NCBI GenBank assembly: GCA_017518185.1
Contig: JAFWWB010000014.1
Coordinates: 1-48,598 of the forward strand
DNA length: 48,598 bases
Source: Lachnospiraceae bacterium
GTDB taxonomy: Bacteria > Bacillota > Clostridia > Lachnospirales > Lachnospiraceae
Direction of reading: 5' to 3'
A program made the position numbers and the translations under genes. Shown one piece after another: positions 16,813 to 24,914 of the stretch (within the stretch, counting starts at the first letter, position 1; each line of letters opens with the position of its first letter). The notes under the pieces are model-generated. The model saw only the letters and a list, made by a program, of their open reading frames with translations. It made no database searches and was not told the origin of the DNA.

Positions 16813-17375
16813 TACCCCACCTTTCGGTTTATATACCCCTCCGTTGCATTCTCCGAGGGCTTTATAACACCGGGATTCCCTATCACCACGCTATGGTCCG
16901 GAACATCGAAATTCACATAGGCATTGGGGGCGATGAGCACATCATTCCCGATATGGATGCCGCCCACGATGACGGCGTTGGTGCCTATCCAGACATTGTC
17001 GCCGATGACAGGCACCCCGGCCCGCTTTCCTCTGTTGGCGCGGCCTATGGTGATGCCGGTGGCCAGGTTGATATTGCGGCCGAGCTTCGTATCAGGATGC
17101 ACGATGACACGTCCCAGATGGCCTATGTACAGGCCGGGACCGGCTTCCACCTCAGGGGGCAGCTGTATATGTGTCCTGTGCATCATGCCTTCAAGCTTAA
17201 GATACAGGAGCTTTCCGTAAAGGCCGCCCTTCTTATAGTGATAAGAGGCGCGGCGCCAGAGCTTCAGATATTTCACCTCCGGAGGGAGGAAGAAGCGCTG
17301 CTTAAAGCTCAGGGGCAGGTCATATATTCTGCTTAAGTCGGAGCGTATGAGCTCCTTTAAAGACATATCATCCAT
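16812..17375 (-). CDS. Serine acetyltransferase-like hexapeptide acyltransferase
   Basis: The predicted 187-residue protein has an N-terminal helical part (MDDMSLKELIRSDLSRIYDL) and a C-terminal left-handed beta-helix of hexapeptide repeats (residues about 85-175): GRNINLATGITIG, VIGDNVWIGTNAVIVGG, HIGNDVLIAPNAYVNFDVPDHSVVIGNPG. This is the form annotated as serine acetyltransferase in polysaccharide clusters. The classic CysE N-terminal domain is missing, so sugar O-acetylation is as likely as O-acetylserine synthesis. ATG 17375 is chosen because a TTGACA/TAAATT promoter lies directly upstream; a TTG at 17414 and an ATG at 17366 are alternatives. It is divergent from the GT2 gene. Confidence 0.75.
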   Translation of the reverse strand: MDDMSLKELIRSDLSRIYDLPLSFKQRFFLPPEVKYLKLWRRASYHYKKGGLYGKLLYLKLEGMMHRTHIQLPPEVEAGPGLYIGHLGRVIVHPDTKLGRNINLATGITIGRANRGKRAGVPVIGDNVWIGTNAVIVGGIHIGNDVLIAPNAYVNFDVPDHSVVIGNPGVIKPSENATEGYINRKVG

Positions 17376-17382
17376 AGAAAAG

Positions 17383-17411
17383 AATTTAGCATTATGAGGG
17401 ATCAATGTCAA
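17383..17411 (-). promoter_or_regulatory. Possible promoter for the acetyltransferase gene
   Basis: On the minus strand TTGACA (17406-17411) and TAAATT (17383-17388) are 17 bases apart. Transcription would begin almost on the ATG at 17375. The promoter overlaps the start of the divergent GT2 gene. Confidence 0.35.
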
Positions 17412-18421
17412 CAACGGTAAGCGTCATCATCCCGGCCTACAACGCCGGAAAACATATTGAAGAGTGCCTGGCCTCCGTCTGCGGCCAGAGCCACAGGGAG
17501 CTGCAGATACTGGTGCATGACGACGGCTCAAAGGACGATACCGCCGAAAAGCTGAAAGCTTTTGCAGAAAAGGACAGCCGCATCGAGGTTTCCGGCGGTG
17601 AGAACGGCGGCGTGTCAAAGGCCAGGAACATATGCATGGAAAAGATCCGGGGAGAGTACTTCGTATTCCTGGATTCCGATGATACACTGGCAGCAGACGC
17701 CATTGAAAAGCTGCTGGAAACAAGGGCTGAGACCGGCATGAGCCTTATAGCGGCGGACCGGGCCCTGGTATCGGAAGACGGCAGGGTGCGGGAACGCCGG
17801 CCGGGTGCCGTCAGGGAAAAGCTGGATGAGAAGAAGGCCTTAAGGGATCTCTGCAGCGGCAGATACTGTCTCCAGAGCGCCTGCCACAAGCTTTTCTCTA
17901 CGGGGGTCTTCGGGGATATACGCTTTGATGAGGATATCAGCAACGGTGAGGACAGGCTCTTTGTCTACCGCTGCATAAAGAGGTGCAGGGAGCTGTATTA
18001 CCTGCCCCTTCCCCTGTGGCAGGTCCGTGAGCGCGGGGACAGCGTATCCAGATCACCCCTTAACAGCCGCTGGATGACCATGCTTACGGCCATGGACAGG
18101 ATGACGGACATAGAAGAAGATCCTGAGATAAAGCAGCGCTTCCGCGCCTCCGCCCTGGAGCTGGCAGTGCTCTATATCGCGGCCTACATAAGCCGCAGGA
18201 GCAGCGATCCGGACTTCCTCAGGGCCCTTCGCCAAAGAGTCCGCCATGATCTTAAGAACTGCCGTATCACAGGCGCAAAAAACCGTTCCACGGACGGGAA
18301 CGGCAGTGATCACAAGCTCATCCCCATCTCCCGTCACGACAGGAGCTGGGCTTTTATCTGCGCTTATTTTCCCGCCCCGCTGATCGCCCTATATCAGAGG
18401 CTGAGGGGCAGGAAGGAGTAG
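17405..18421 (+). CDS. GT2 family glycosyltransferase
   Basis: The 338-residue product starts with the GT-A signature VSVIIPAYNAGKHIEECLAS, then LVHDDGSKDDT (donor binding), GGVSKARN and FVFLDSDDTL (metal-binding DxD). The C-terminal third (from about residue 215) is helical with basic patches and probably sits on the membrane surface. GAGGG lies before ATG 17405. It transfers a sugar from a nucleotide donor to a growing glycan; linkage and donor are unknown. It neighbours a GT-B enzyme, an acetyltransferase and a flippase-like exporter, which together look like part of a small surface-glycan cluster. Confidence 0.85.
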   Translation: MSTTVSVIIPAYNAGKHIEECLASVCGQSHRELQILVHDDGSKDDTAEKLKAFAEKDSRIEVSGGENGGVSKARNICMEKIRGEYFVFLDSDDTLAADAIEKLLETRAETGMSLIAADRALVSEDGRVRERRPGAVREKLDEKKALRDLCSGRYCLQSACHKLFSTGVFGDIRFDEDISNGEDRLFVYRCIKRCRELYYLPLPLWQVRERGDSVSRSPLNSRWMTMLTAMDRMTDIEEDPEIKQRFRASALELAVLYIAAYISRRSSDPDFLRALRQRVRHDLKNCRITGAKNRSTDGNGSDHKLIPISRHDRSWAFICAYFPAPLIALYQRLRGRKE

Positions 18422-18427
18422 CAGGTC

Positions 18428-19819
18428 CTACGCCGGTATCGGCGCTATCACCTTTTTATAGATACGTATCAGGAAGAAGCAGGTCACGGCGAGGCTCATG
18501 AGCTCGGCGATGGGGAAGCACCACCACACAAGGTCAAGGCCTCCCAGCTTTGCAAGTATCCAGGCGACAGGCACGAGCACCACCAGCTGTCTTGCCACGG
18601 AAACGATAAGGCTGTAGAGTCCGTTGCCGAGAGCCTGGAAGACGGTGCCGCCTATGATGCAGAACCAGGCCAGAAGATAGTGCCAGGAAATGGTCTTGAG
18701 CGCAGGCACTCCGTAGGTCAGAAGACTTTCATCACCGGTATCGAAGAGCAGCAGCAGCTTGTCCGGTATCAGCCTGAAAAGCGTAAAGCCTATGAGCAGC
18801 AGCAGGAAGGCGTACATCATGCTCAGTTTTATCACGCTCATCATCCGGCTCCGCTTTCTGGCGCCGAAGTTGTAGGCGAGTATGGGCACCATGCCGTTGT
18901 TCAGACCGAAGACAGGCATGAAGAACAGGCTCTGGAGTTTGAAGTATACGGTGAAGACCGCAACGGCTGCCTCGTTCAGGCTGCCAAGTATGCGGTTCAT
19001 TGAATAGGTCATGACGGAACCGATGGCCTGCATGATTATGGAAGGAAGTCCCACCACATAGATACGCTTTATGATGTGCAGGTCAGGCCTAAAGCCCTTC
19101 AGGTCCACCTGCACGTCCTCATTATGCCTGCGGTTCAGTATGAAGGCAAGTATGCCGGCTGCAAACTGGCCTATGATGGTGGCCAGGGCAGCTCCCGCCA
19201 CCTTGAGCTCCGGCATTCCAAGAAGGCCGAAGATAAGGATGGGATCGAGTATCATGTTGATGATGGCGCCCGTCATCTGGGTGATCATGGTGTACATGGT
19301 CTTTCCGGTGGACTGCAGAAGCCTCTCAAAGATGAACTGGCAGTAGACGCCAAGGGATCCGCAGCAGACGATGGTCAGGTACTGGGTGCCGTATTCGAGG
19401 GTAAGGCCGGTGCCCTTCTGGGAGGCGATGAGCGTACGTGACAGGAACAGACCTATGAGCAGAAAGAGGACATAATTGCAGCCGGTGAGGAAGACGCCGT
19501 TGTTGGCAGCCTTCTGTGCGGTGTCCTTATTCTTTTCCCCAAGGGCTTTGGAAAGCACCGCGTTAACGCCCACGCAGAGCCCTCCGGCAAAGGCTATCAT
19601 CAGCATCTGGAAGGGGAATGCCATTCCCAGGGCGGAGAGCGCTGAGGTACCGGCTTCGCCCTCGCCGTCCTTTATGCGGGCCACGAAAAAGCTGTCAACT
19701 ATATTATAGAAGGCCTGCACCAGCATGGAGAGCATCATGGGGGATGCCATGCTTATTAGCAGGCGGTTCATGGGCATTACGCCCATCTTGTTTTCTCTGG
19801 TTGCGTTTGTTTCTGCCAT
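18428..19819 (-). CDS. MATE family efflux transporter
   Basis: A 463-residue membrane protein with about twelve hydrophobic helices. The N-terminal motif PMMLSMLVQAFYNIVDSFFVA and the matching region at the start of the second half are typical of the NorM/DinF group of MATE exporters. It should use an Na+ or H+ gradient to expel cationic compounds. ATG 19819 follows AGGAGA by six bases, and that site overlaps the stop codon of the small upstream gene, so it is the last gene of a three-gene minus-strand operon with the zinc-ribbon membrane protein and the 65-residue protein. Confidence 0.9.
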   Translation of the reverse strand: MAETNATRENKMGVMPMNRLLISMASPMMLSMLVQAFYNIVDSFFVARIKDGEGEAGTSALSALGMAFPFQMLMIAFAGGLCVGVNAVLSKALGEKNKDTAQKAANNGVFLTGCNYVLFLLIGLFLSRTLIASQKGTGLTLEYGTQYLTIVCCGSLGVYCQFIFERLLQSTGKTMYTMITQMTGAIINMILDPILIFGLLGMPELKVAGAALATIIGQFAAGILAFILNRRHNEDVQVDLKGFRPDLHIIKRIYVVGLPSIIMQAIGSVMTYSMNRILGSLNEAAVAVFTVYFKLQSLFFMPVFGLNNGMVPILAYNFGARKRSRMMSVIKLSMMYAFLLLLIGFTLFRLIPDKLLLLFDTGDESLLTYGVPALKTISWHYLLAWFCIIGGTVFQALGNGLYSLIVSVARQLVVLVPVAWILAKLGGLDLVWWCFPIAELMSLAVTCFFLIRIYKKVIAPIPA

Positions 19820-19828
19820 GTCGGTCTC

Positions 19829-20026
19829 CTAGAAAATGCCGAGCCGGCGTTTTCTCCTTCTAAGCTCCGTCTCGGGTTCTTTGATCTCAAAATCCGTGCA
19901 GCTGCCGCTTAAGAGTTCCTCGTCGGAAACCCTTTTTTTGCGGCTGTATAATAATATCACAATGATATTTAATGTAAAGGCCGCACTGAGGGCCAGAAGC
20001 GCGTTTGAAAGCAGCTCAAACTGCAT
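19829..20026 (-). CDS. Small single-pass membrane protein
   Basis: A 65-residue protein starting MQFELLSNALLALSAAF, with one membrane helix (about residues 8-28) and then a short basic stretch (SRKKR) and a charged tail ending RRRKRRLGIF. ATG 20026 is chosen over a GTG at 20035 since GGAGG lies eight bases before the ATG. It overlaps the end of the upstream gene by 11 bases and lies nine bases from the MATE gene, so it sits in a tight operon. It could be an accessory subunit of either neighbour. No family is recognised. Confidence 0.6.
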   Translation of the reverse strand: MQFELLSNALLALSAAFTLNIIVILLYSRKKRVSDEELLSGSCTDFEIKEPETELRRRKRRLGIF

Positions 20027-21647
20027 TGTCGTCACCTCCCTTTCTCATAAGCTGGGGCAGAGGCCTGCATACCATCTGGTTGTACTGGTCCACGGCCAGA
20101 AGCTGAGAGAGCACCGTGCCCAGGAGCATGCCGGATATCACCGCGTACATCCTGGGATCGCTGCCGAGGCCGTTGAACAGCAGGTAATCCCCGTAGACGG
20201 AGGAGGCAAAGGTGAAGAGCAGGCTCCCCAGCAGGAACACCCTGTTCTTCTTCATGTATCTCAGTATCAGGCCCGTATCCTGCAGTATCAGTACTTCAAG
20301 GATTATACTGAGTATCAGGGCCGTAAGGGGGGCGAGGCCTCCCAGCATCACCGCCATGAAATTGTAAAAGATCGGGAAGGCCACCTTTGCCGCTATGATC
20401 ACGAGTATGCCGGCCAGTAATATCAGGGGGATGGACTGCCTCTGTTTTTTCCGTTTTTCGTCCTGCATCACCTTAAGCCGGTACCGGTAGTCCATGGCAT
20501 CGTGTTTGGTGAGCCAGCCCTTGTCATGCAGCATCTGCCGCCGTATATGTACCTTCATGAGAAGGAAGAGCAGCATGATCACGGAAAGGAGCGAAAAGTC
20601 CTCCGAAAGTATCAGCAGCACCCGAAGGGGTATTGCGGGAAGAAAATGCAGCAGGAGGAATATGGGGACCGAGAGCAGAAGGCCCACGGTGAGGAATTTC
20701 TTCCTGTCGATGGGAAGGTCGCAGACCAGCTTCCCGGTCTGGCCGTTGACTACGGCGTAGGCAACATTGTCCCCGTTCCTGTAGGAAAGGAACCACACGG
20801 GGAAGAAGACTGTGTAGGCTGCGGAGCAGCGGGCGTCCATGGCCTCGCGGAAGCGCTCCTTCTGGTCCTCGTCGAATTTAAGGCCCGGGAAGCTCCGGCG
20901 AAGCTGGGAGGATGCGAAGAGATTATCCTTGCCGAGGGTGACGGCATTTTCGTCATATACGGTATCATCCAGATCCGGCAGATCCGCATAGAAGCCGCTC
21001 AGGTAAGCGGGGTTGAACTTCACCAGCGCACGGTAGTTGAAGGGCGCGATCTGCTCGCTGTAGTGATCCTCAAAGGTGGAGGAGGCGTCGAAGAACATGC
21101 CCCTGTACTCGGCGTTGACCCAGCCCATGCATTTGTATTCCTCTGTGTGATGCCAGGGAAGGCTGATGTATTCCTTTATACCGTCCAGTGAAAGGAAGCC
21201 CTCCATATGGACGTTATAGCCCCAGTAGGTCATGTATATGCCGCGGAAGCGCTCGAGGAATTCCGGATCCTTGAGCTCCTTAGGCGCGAAGAAAGCCCTT
21301 CTGGCATGCTTCAGATACTGTTCCTTGCAGCTTTTCTTATCTATGCGGAAGGGCGCCACATAGCGGGGGTACTTCATCTTCACCATGCGTGACTTCAGCA
21401 TGATGTTGGAGCCGCAGTAACTGCAGAAGCCGTTTACCGACTCCTCGGTGGAGTATATGCTGCCTCCGCACTGGGGACAGCTGTAGAGAATGGCGTCCAT
21501 CTCCTCCGCAGCGTTATGCTCATCTGCAGAGGCTCCGAAGGCGGAGAAGGTCTCCGGGTTCTCCTTCGCCCCGCAGAAGCTGCAGAGCAGTGACTGCGAA
21601 GCTATATCAAATCTTAATTCTGAACCGCAGTTCGGACAGGCGTTCAT
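20016..21647 (-). CDS. Zinc-ribbon protein with C-terminal membrane domain
   Basis: The 543-residue product opens with two zinc ribbons: CPNC...CSFC (Cys4, 7, 22, 25) and CPQC...CSYC (about residues 54-77). A soluble domain of about 220 residues follows, rich in aromatic residues (WGYNVHMEG, YRGMFFDASSTFEDHYSEQIAPFNYRALVKF). Four to six membrane helices occupy residues about 320-520. Proteins of this kind, annotated as TFIIB-type zinc-ribbon proteins, are common in Clostridia, and their role is unknown. ATG 21647 follows GGGAG by six bases. The double zinc ribbon resembles the C-terminal ribbons of the SPFH protein at 35945, which may hint at a shared system. Confidence 0.7.
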   Translation of the reverse strand: MNACPNCGSELRFDIASQSLLCSFCGAKENPETFSAFGASADEHNAAEEMDAILYSCPQCGGSIYSTEESVNGFCSYCGSNIMLKSRMVKMKYPRYVAPFRIDKKSCKEQYLKHARRAFFAPKELKDPEFLERFRGIYMTYWGYNVHMEGFLSLDGIKEYISLPWHHTEEYKCMGWVNAEYRGMFFDASSTFEDHYSEQIAPFNYRALVKFNPAYLSGFYADLPDLDDTVYDENAVTLGKDNLFASSQLRRSFPGLKFDEDQKERFREAMDARCSAAYTVFFPVWFLSYRNGDNVAYAVVNGQTGKLVCDLPIDRKKFLTVGLLLSVPIFLLLHFLPAIPLRVLLILSEDFSLLSVIMLLFLLMKVHIRRQMLHDKGWLTKHDAMDYRYRLKVMQDEKRKKQRQSIPLILLAGILVIIAAKVAFPIFYNFMAVMLGGLAPLTALILSIILEVLILQDTGLILRYMKKNRVFLLGSLLFTFASSVYGDYLLFNGLGSDPRMYAVISGMLLGTVLSQLLAVDQYNQMVCRPLPQLMRKGGDDNAV

Positions 21648-21769
21648 AACAGGCTCCCTGGAAGTATTTGGACAAGGACTCCGGCCCCTGTCCTCTGGGT
21701 AATATACCACAGAGAGAGGATAAAGTCGAGTTTATGCAGGCGGTTCTTTGGCATCGCAGACCATTTTAC

Positions 21770-21799
21770 TTGCAAACAGCAGTAAAAGGGTGATATAAT
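21770..21799 (+). promoter_or_regulatory. Sigma-A promoter of the GH13 gene
   Basis: TTGCAA (21770-21775) and a perfect TATAAT (21794-21799) are 18 bases apart. The expected transcription start (about 21806) is only a few bases from ATG 21809, so the transcript may be nearly leaderless. Confidence 0.65.
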
Positions 21800-21808
21800 G
21801 CCTTTCGT

Positions 21809-23926
21809 ATGGGTAATATGAGAAATACCAAAATCGATCAGTATTACATTGCAGGCATGCGCCCGATACTGCGGCGTGAGGCCCTTTATTCTGATACAAG
21901 CGAGAATTTCATCTCGCCTGAGCAGCCGTCTGCCTATGACATAGTGAAGATACGCTTCCGCAGCGCGGTGAACAACATCGACCGCGTCTATCTGGTGGCA
22001 GGCCGGGAGAAGCATATCATGGACAAGGTGGCAAGGGACGAGCTCTTCGATTATTATTCCACCGACGTCCAGCTGGATAACGAGCCTTTTGCCTATTATT
22101 TCGAGGTGCATGTGGGAAATCTCAGCGTGCTCTTCGATTCCAGGGGCGTGGTGAAGACCCCCGACGAGCATTTCAAGTTCAAGATAATACCCGGCTTCAA
22201 GACCCCTCTCTGGGCCAAGGGAGCCGTTATGTACCAGATATTTGTGGACCGTTTCCGTAACGGCGACCCCTCAACCTCCGTTCTGGACGATGAGTACAGC
22301 TACATAGGCGAGCATACGGTGGCGGTAAAGGACTGGGACAAGTATCCGGCAGCCATGGGCGTGCGTGAGTTTTACGGCGGCGATCTGGCAGGCGTACTGG
22401 AGAAGATGAACTATCTGGAGAGTCTGGGAGTGGAGGTCATCTATTTCAATCCCCTCTTCGTTTCTCCTTCCAACCATAAATACGACATACAGGATTACGA
22501 TTACATCGATCCCCATTTCGGCTGCATCGTAAATGACGGCGGCGAGCTGCTCGCCCCCGGGGATAACGATAACAGCCATGCCACCAGGTATATCAAGCGC
22601 GTTACGGATAAGGAGAACCTTGAGGCGAGCAACCGGCTCTTTATCAAGGTTGTGGAAGAGGCCCACCGCAGGGGCATGAAGGTCATCCTGGACGGTGTCT
22701 TCAATCACTGCGGCTCTTTCAACAAATGGCTGGACAGGGAATGCATTTACGAAAATGCCGAGGGCTATGCAAAGGGAGCCTATATCTCCAAGGACAGCCC
22801 TTACAGGGATTTCTTCCAATTCCATGACGGCGGCGACGACAAGTGGCCTTATAACAGGACCTATGACGGCTGGTGGGGCCACGATACCCTTCCGAAGCTG
22901 AATTACGAGGGCTCCAGGACTCTGCATGACTATATACTCGATGTAGGCCGCAAGTGGGTCTCACCGCCTTACAACGCGGACGGCTGGCGTCTTGACGTGG
23001 CGGCGGATCTCGGGCATTCCACGGAATACAACCATATCTTCTGGCAGGATTTCAGAAAGGCCGTGAAGGAAGCCAATCCCGAGGCTATCATCCTGGCGGA
23101 GCATTACGGCAGCCCTGCTGCCTGGCTCCAGGGAAATGAGTGGGATACCGTGATGAACTACGATGCCTTTATGGAACCCATAACCTGGTTCCTGACGGGT
23201 ATGCAGAAGCACAGCGACGATTTCCGGGGAGACCAGCTCAACAATTCCGATAATTTCTGGGGTGCCATGATGTACCATGTCTCGGACATGACCATGCAGT
23301 CCCTTTACATAAGCATGAACGAGCTTTCCAATCACGACCATTCCCGTTTCCTCACCAGGACCAACCGACGGGTGGGGCGTACGGCCACCGCGGGACCGGA
23401 GGCGGCTTCCGAGGGCATCAACAAGGCCGTGATGCGCGAGGCAGTGCTCATGCAGTTCACCTGGATGGGGGCTCCCACCATTTACTATGGCGATGAGGCC
23501 GGTGTATGCGGCTGGACGGACCCCGATAACCGCAGGACCTATCCCTGGGGACATGAGGATATGGAGATGCTGGATTTCCACAAGAAGATGATCCGCATCC
23601 ACAAGAAATGTCCCGAGTTCAGGAGGGGATCGGTGAAGATACTCTCCTCTGCCCACGGTGTCATAGCCTACGGGCGCTTTAACCGGGACGGACAGTCTGC
23701 GGTATTCATCAACAATAACGACGAACCCTTTACCGCCGAATACCAGCTCTGGACGCTGGGAATAAGGCGTAACGCAACGCTTAAGCAGATAATGCTCACC
23801 ACCGATGAGGGCTTTACGGACGAGACCGAGGAATACTGGATGGAGAACGGGCGCATAACCATCACCCTTCCCGCCCACTCGGCCATGATCCTGCGCCACG
23901 CCGGAGACGGGGGACTGCTTTTCTGA
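21809..23926 (+). CDS. GH13 alpha-amylase family enzyme (neopullulanase/cyclomaltodextrinase-like)
   Basis: A 705-residue enzyme predicted to hydrolyse alpha-glucans or cyclodextrins. It has no signal peptide, so it acts in the cytoplasm on imported maltodextrins. Residues about 1-125 form an Ig-like N-terminal domain of the CBM34 kind. The catalytic barrel (about 135-620) shows DGVFNH (295-300), DGWRLDVAADLG with nucleophile Asp396, ILAEHYG with acid/base Glu431, and LSNHDHSRF with Asp510. A C-terminal beta domain follows. This arrangement matches the neopullulanase, maltogenic amylase and cyclomaltodextrinase group. No ribosome site precedes ATG 21809 or ATG 21818; see the promoter entry. 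It seems to be a single transcription unit and is unrelated to its neighbours. Confidence 0.9.
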   Translation: MGNMRNTKIDQYYIAGMRPILRREALYSDTSENFISPEQPSAYDIVKIRFRSAVNNIDRVYLVAGREKHIMDKVARDELFDYYSTDVQLDNEPFAYYFEVHVGNLSVLFDSRGVVKTPDEHFKFKIIPGFKTPLWAKGAVMYQIFVDRFRNGDPSTSVLDDEYSYIGEHTVAVKDWDKYPAAMGVREFYGGDLAGVLEKMNYLESLGVEVIYFNPLFVSPSNHKYDIQDYDYIDPHFGCIVNDGGELLAPGDNDNSHATRYIKRVTDKENLEASNRLFIKVVEEAHRRGMKVILDGVFNHCGSFNKWLDRECIYENAEGYAKGAYISKDSPYRDFFQFHDGGDDKWPYNRTYDGWWGHDTLPKLNYEGSRTLHDYILDVGRKWVSPPYNADGWRLDVAADLGHSTEYNHIFWQDFRKAVKEANPEAIILAEHYGSPAAWLQGNEWDTVMNYDAFMEPITWFLTGMQKHSDDFRGDQLNNSDNFWGAMMYHVSDMTMQSLYISMNELSNHDHSRFLTRTNRRVGRTATAGPEAASEGINKAVMREAVLMQFTWMGAPTIYYGDEAGVCGWTDPDNRRTYPWGHEDMEMLDFHKKMIRIHKKCPEFRRGSVKILSSAHGVIAYGRFNRDGQSAVFINNNDEPFTAEYQLWTLGIRRNATLKQIMLTTDEGFTDETEEYWMENGRITITLPAHSAMILRHAGDGGLLF

Positions 23927-23993
23927 ACAGTTACTTTGAAGCAGCAGTACAGACGAAATGTGTCACACAAAAATATAAAGGAGGTACAATAAC

Positions 23994-24326
23994 ATGCCCG
24001 CATTTTCAAATGGTATCAAAAGCGCAGCAGGAAAGGATGACAAGAAGCCCGCAGCAGGAGGCGCAATGAGCGCAGCCATGAACGCTGCTAAGAATGTTGC
24101 AGCAGGAGCAGCAGCCGGGGCGGCAGTAAACGCACCCAAGGCAGCGCCCGCAGCACCCACTGCACCCTCAGCGCCTGCATCCGGCCTTAAGTCTGTGGAG
24201 GAGATCGCAAAGGAAGTCATCCGCGGAAGCTGGGGCGTAGGCCAGGACCGCATCAACAAGCTCACCGCTGCAGGCTACGACGCAAAGGCCGTACAGGATA
24301 TGGTCAACAAACTGATGAAGAAATAA
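23994..24326 (+). CDS. Ala-rich protein with C-terminal CW_7/Cpl-7-like motif
   Basis: The 110-residue product has an Ala/Pro-rich low-complexity first part (residues about 22-62) and then one compact helical motif, SVEEIAKEVIRGSWGVGQDR followed by INKLTAAGYDAKAVQDMVNK. This fits the Cpl-7 (CW_7) cell-wall-binding repeat found at the C-terminus of phage lysins and clostridial hydrolases. There is no signal peptide or catalytic domain, so the protein is either cytoplasmic or leaves the cell by another route. AAAGGAGG precedes ATG 23994 well. A strong terminator follows, so the gene is monocistronic and possibly highly expressed. Confidence 0.75.
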   Translation: MPAFSNGIKSAAGKDDKKPAAGGAMSAAMNAAKNVAAGAAAGAAVNAPKAAPAAPTAPSAPASGLKSVEEIAKEVIRGSWGVGQDRINKLTAAGYDAKAVQDMVNKLMKK

Positions 24327-24333
24327 AACGGCA

Positions 24334-24368
24334 GGGGGTGGTTTCCACCCCCCGGTTTTATTTTTTTT
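24334..24368 (+). terminator. Strong intrinsic terminator
   Basis: GGGGGTGG (24334-24341) pairs with CCACCCCC (24345-24352) around TTT, followed by GGTTTTATTTTTTTT. It separates the CW_7 gene from the sulfur operon. Confidence 0.9.
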
Positions 24369-24376
24369 CTTACTAA

Positions 24377-24410
24377 ACCTATTGACATAGTAGGTAAATA
24401 GTTGTACATT
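24377..24410 (+). promoter_or_regulatory. Promoter and putative Rrf2 operator of the sulfur operon
   Basis: A consensus TTGACA (24382-24387) and TACATT (24405-24410) are 17 bases apart. An inverted repeat ACCTA (24377-24381) / TAGGT (24391-24395) straddles the -35 box. Since the first gene encodes an Rrf2-family regulator, this is a plausible autoregulatory operator. The repeat is short, so the assignment is inference. Confidence 0.6.
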
Positions 24411-24451
24411 GTAACCCACAGGTTAATGCATCCATCACGGGGGAAAGCTTT

Positions 24452-24898
24452 ATGAGAGTATCGACCAGAGTGGAATACGGAATGCTGGCGCTGGTAGACA
24501 TAGCCATGTATTCGGAGAGCGGCAGCAGTGTGTCGACGGCGGACATAGCAGGCAGGGAGAACATCTCCCAGAAATACCTGGAGCAGATACTGCCGCTGCT
24601 CAGACAGGCGGGTCTGATAAAAGCCCAGAAGGGCCTGAAGGGCGGCTATTACTTAAGCCGTTCTGCGGACAAGTTCACCATGTCGGACATACTTAACGCC
24701 CTGGACAACAGCATTCTGGAAGAGATGGAGGTCACGGGCAGCGTGAATGACGGCGGTCTCAGGGATACGGTCAACAGCTGTCTCTGGGGAAGGATCAACA
24801 GCGAGCTCAACCGGTACGTGGAAAACATGAGCTTTGCGGATTTCCTGAGTGAGTGCAGGAACAATACCCCGGGCCAGTGGGATCTCTATTCTATCTGA
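24452..24898 (+). CDS. Rrf2 family transcriptional regulator (CymR-like)
   Basis: The 148-residue product has the Rrf2 winged helix at its N-terminus: MRVSTRVEYGMLALVDIAMY, then ADIAGRENISQKYLEQILPLLRQAGLI and KGLKGGYYLSR. The IscR cluster of three cysteines is missing; the only Cys residues are in NSCLWG and SECRNN. This favours the CymR type, which controls cysteine and sulfur genes in Firmicutes, over an Fe-S sensor. The last part (NNTPGQWDLYSI) is slightly longer than in many CymR proteins. It is the first gene of the operon and lies 16 bases before the metY-like gene, so its target is probably this operon. CymR proteins usually act with a cysteine synthase partner; none is encoded here. 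Confidence 0.85.
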   Translation: MRVSTRVEYGMLALVDIAMYSESGSSVSTADIAGRENISQKYLEQILPLLRQAGLIKAQKGLKGGYYLSRSADKFTMSDILNALDNSILEEMEVTGSVNDGGLRDTVNSCLWGRINSELNRYVENMSFADFLSECRNNTPGQWDLYSI

Positions 24899-24914
24899 TA
24901 AAGGAAATCGTACA

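Noticed and set aside
16812-17375. Serine acetyltransferase as a member of the encapsulin sulfur system
   Set aside because: Serine acetyltransferases can occur near family 2A encapsulins, but this one is 7 kb away, sits among glycosyltransferases and lacks the CysE N-terminal domain.
24369-24451. SAM or cysteine-related riboswitch ahead of the sulfur operon
   Set aside because: The leader between promoter and first gene is only about 40 bases, too short for a known SAM riboswitch, and no T-run hairpin is present.
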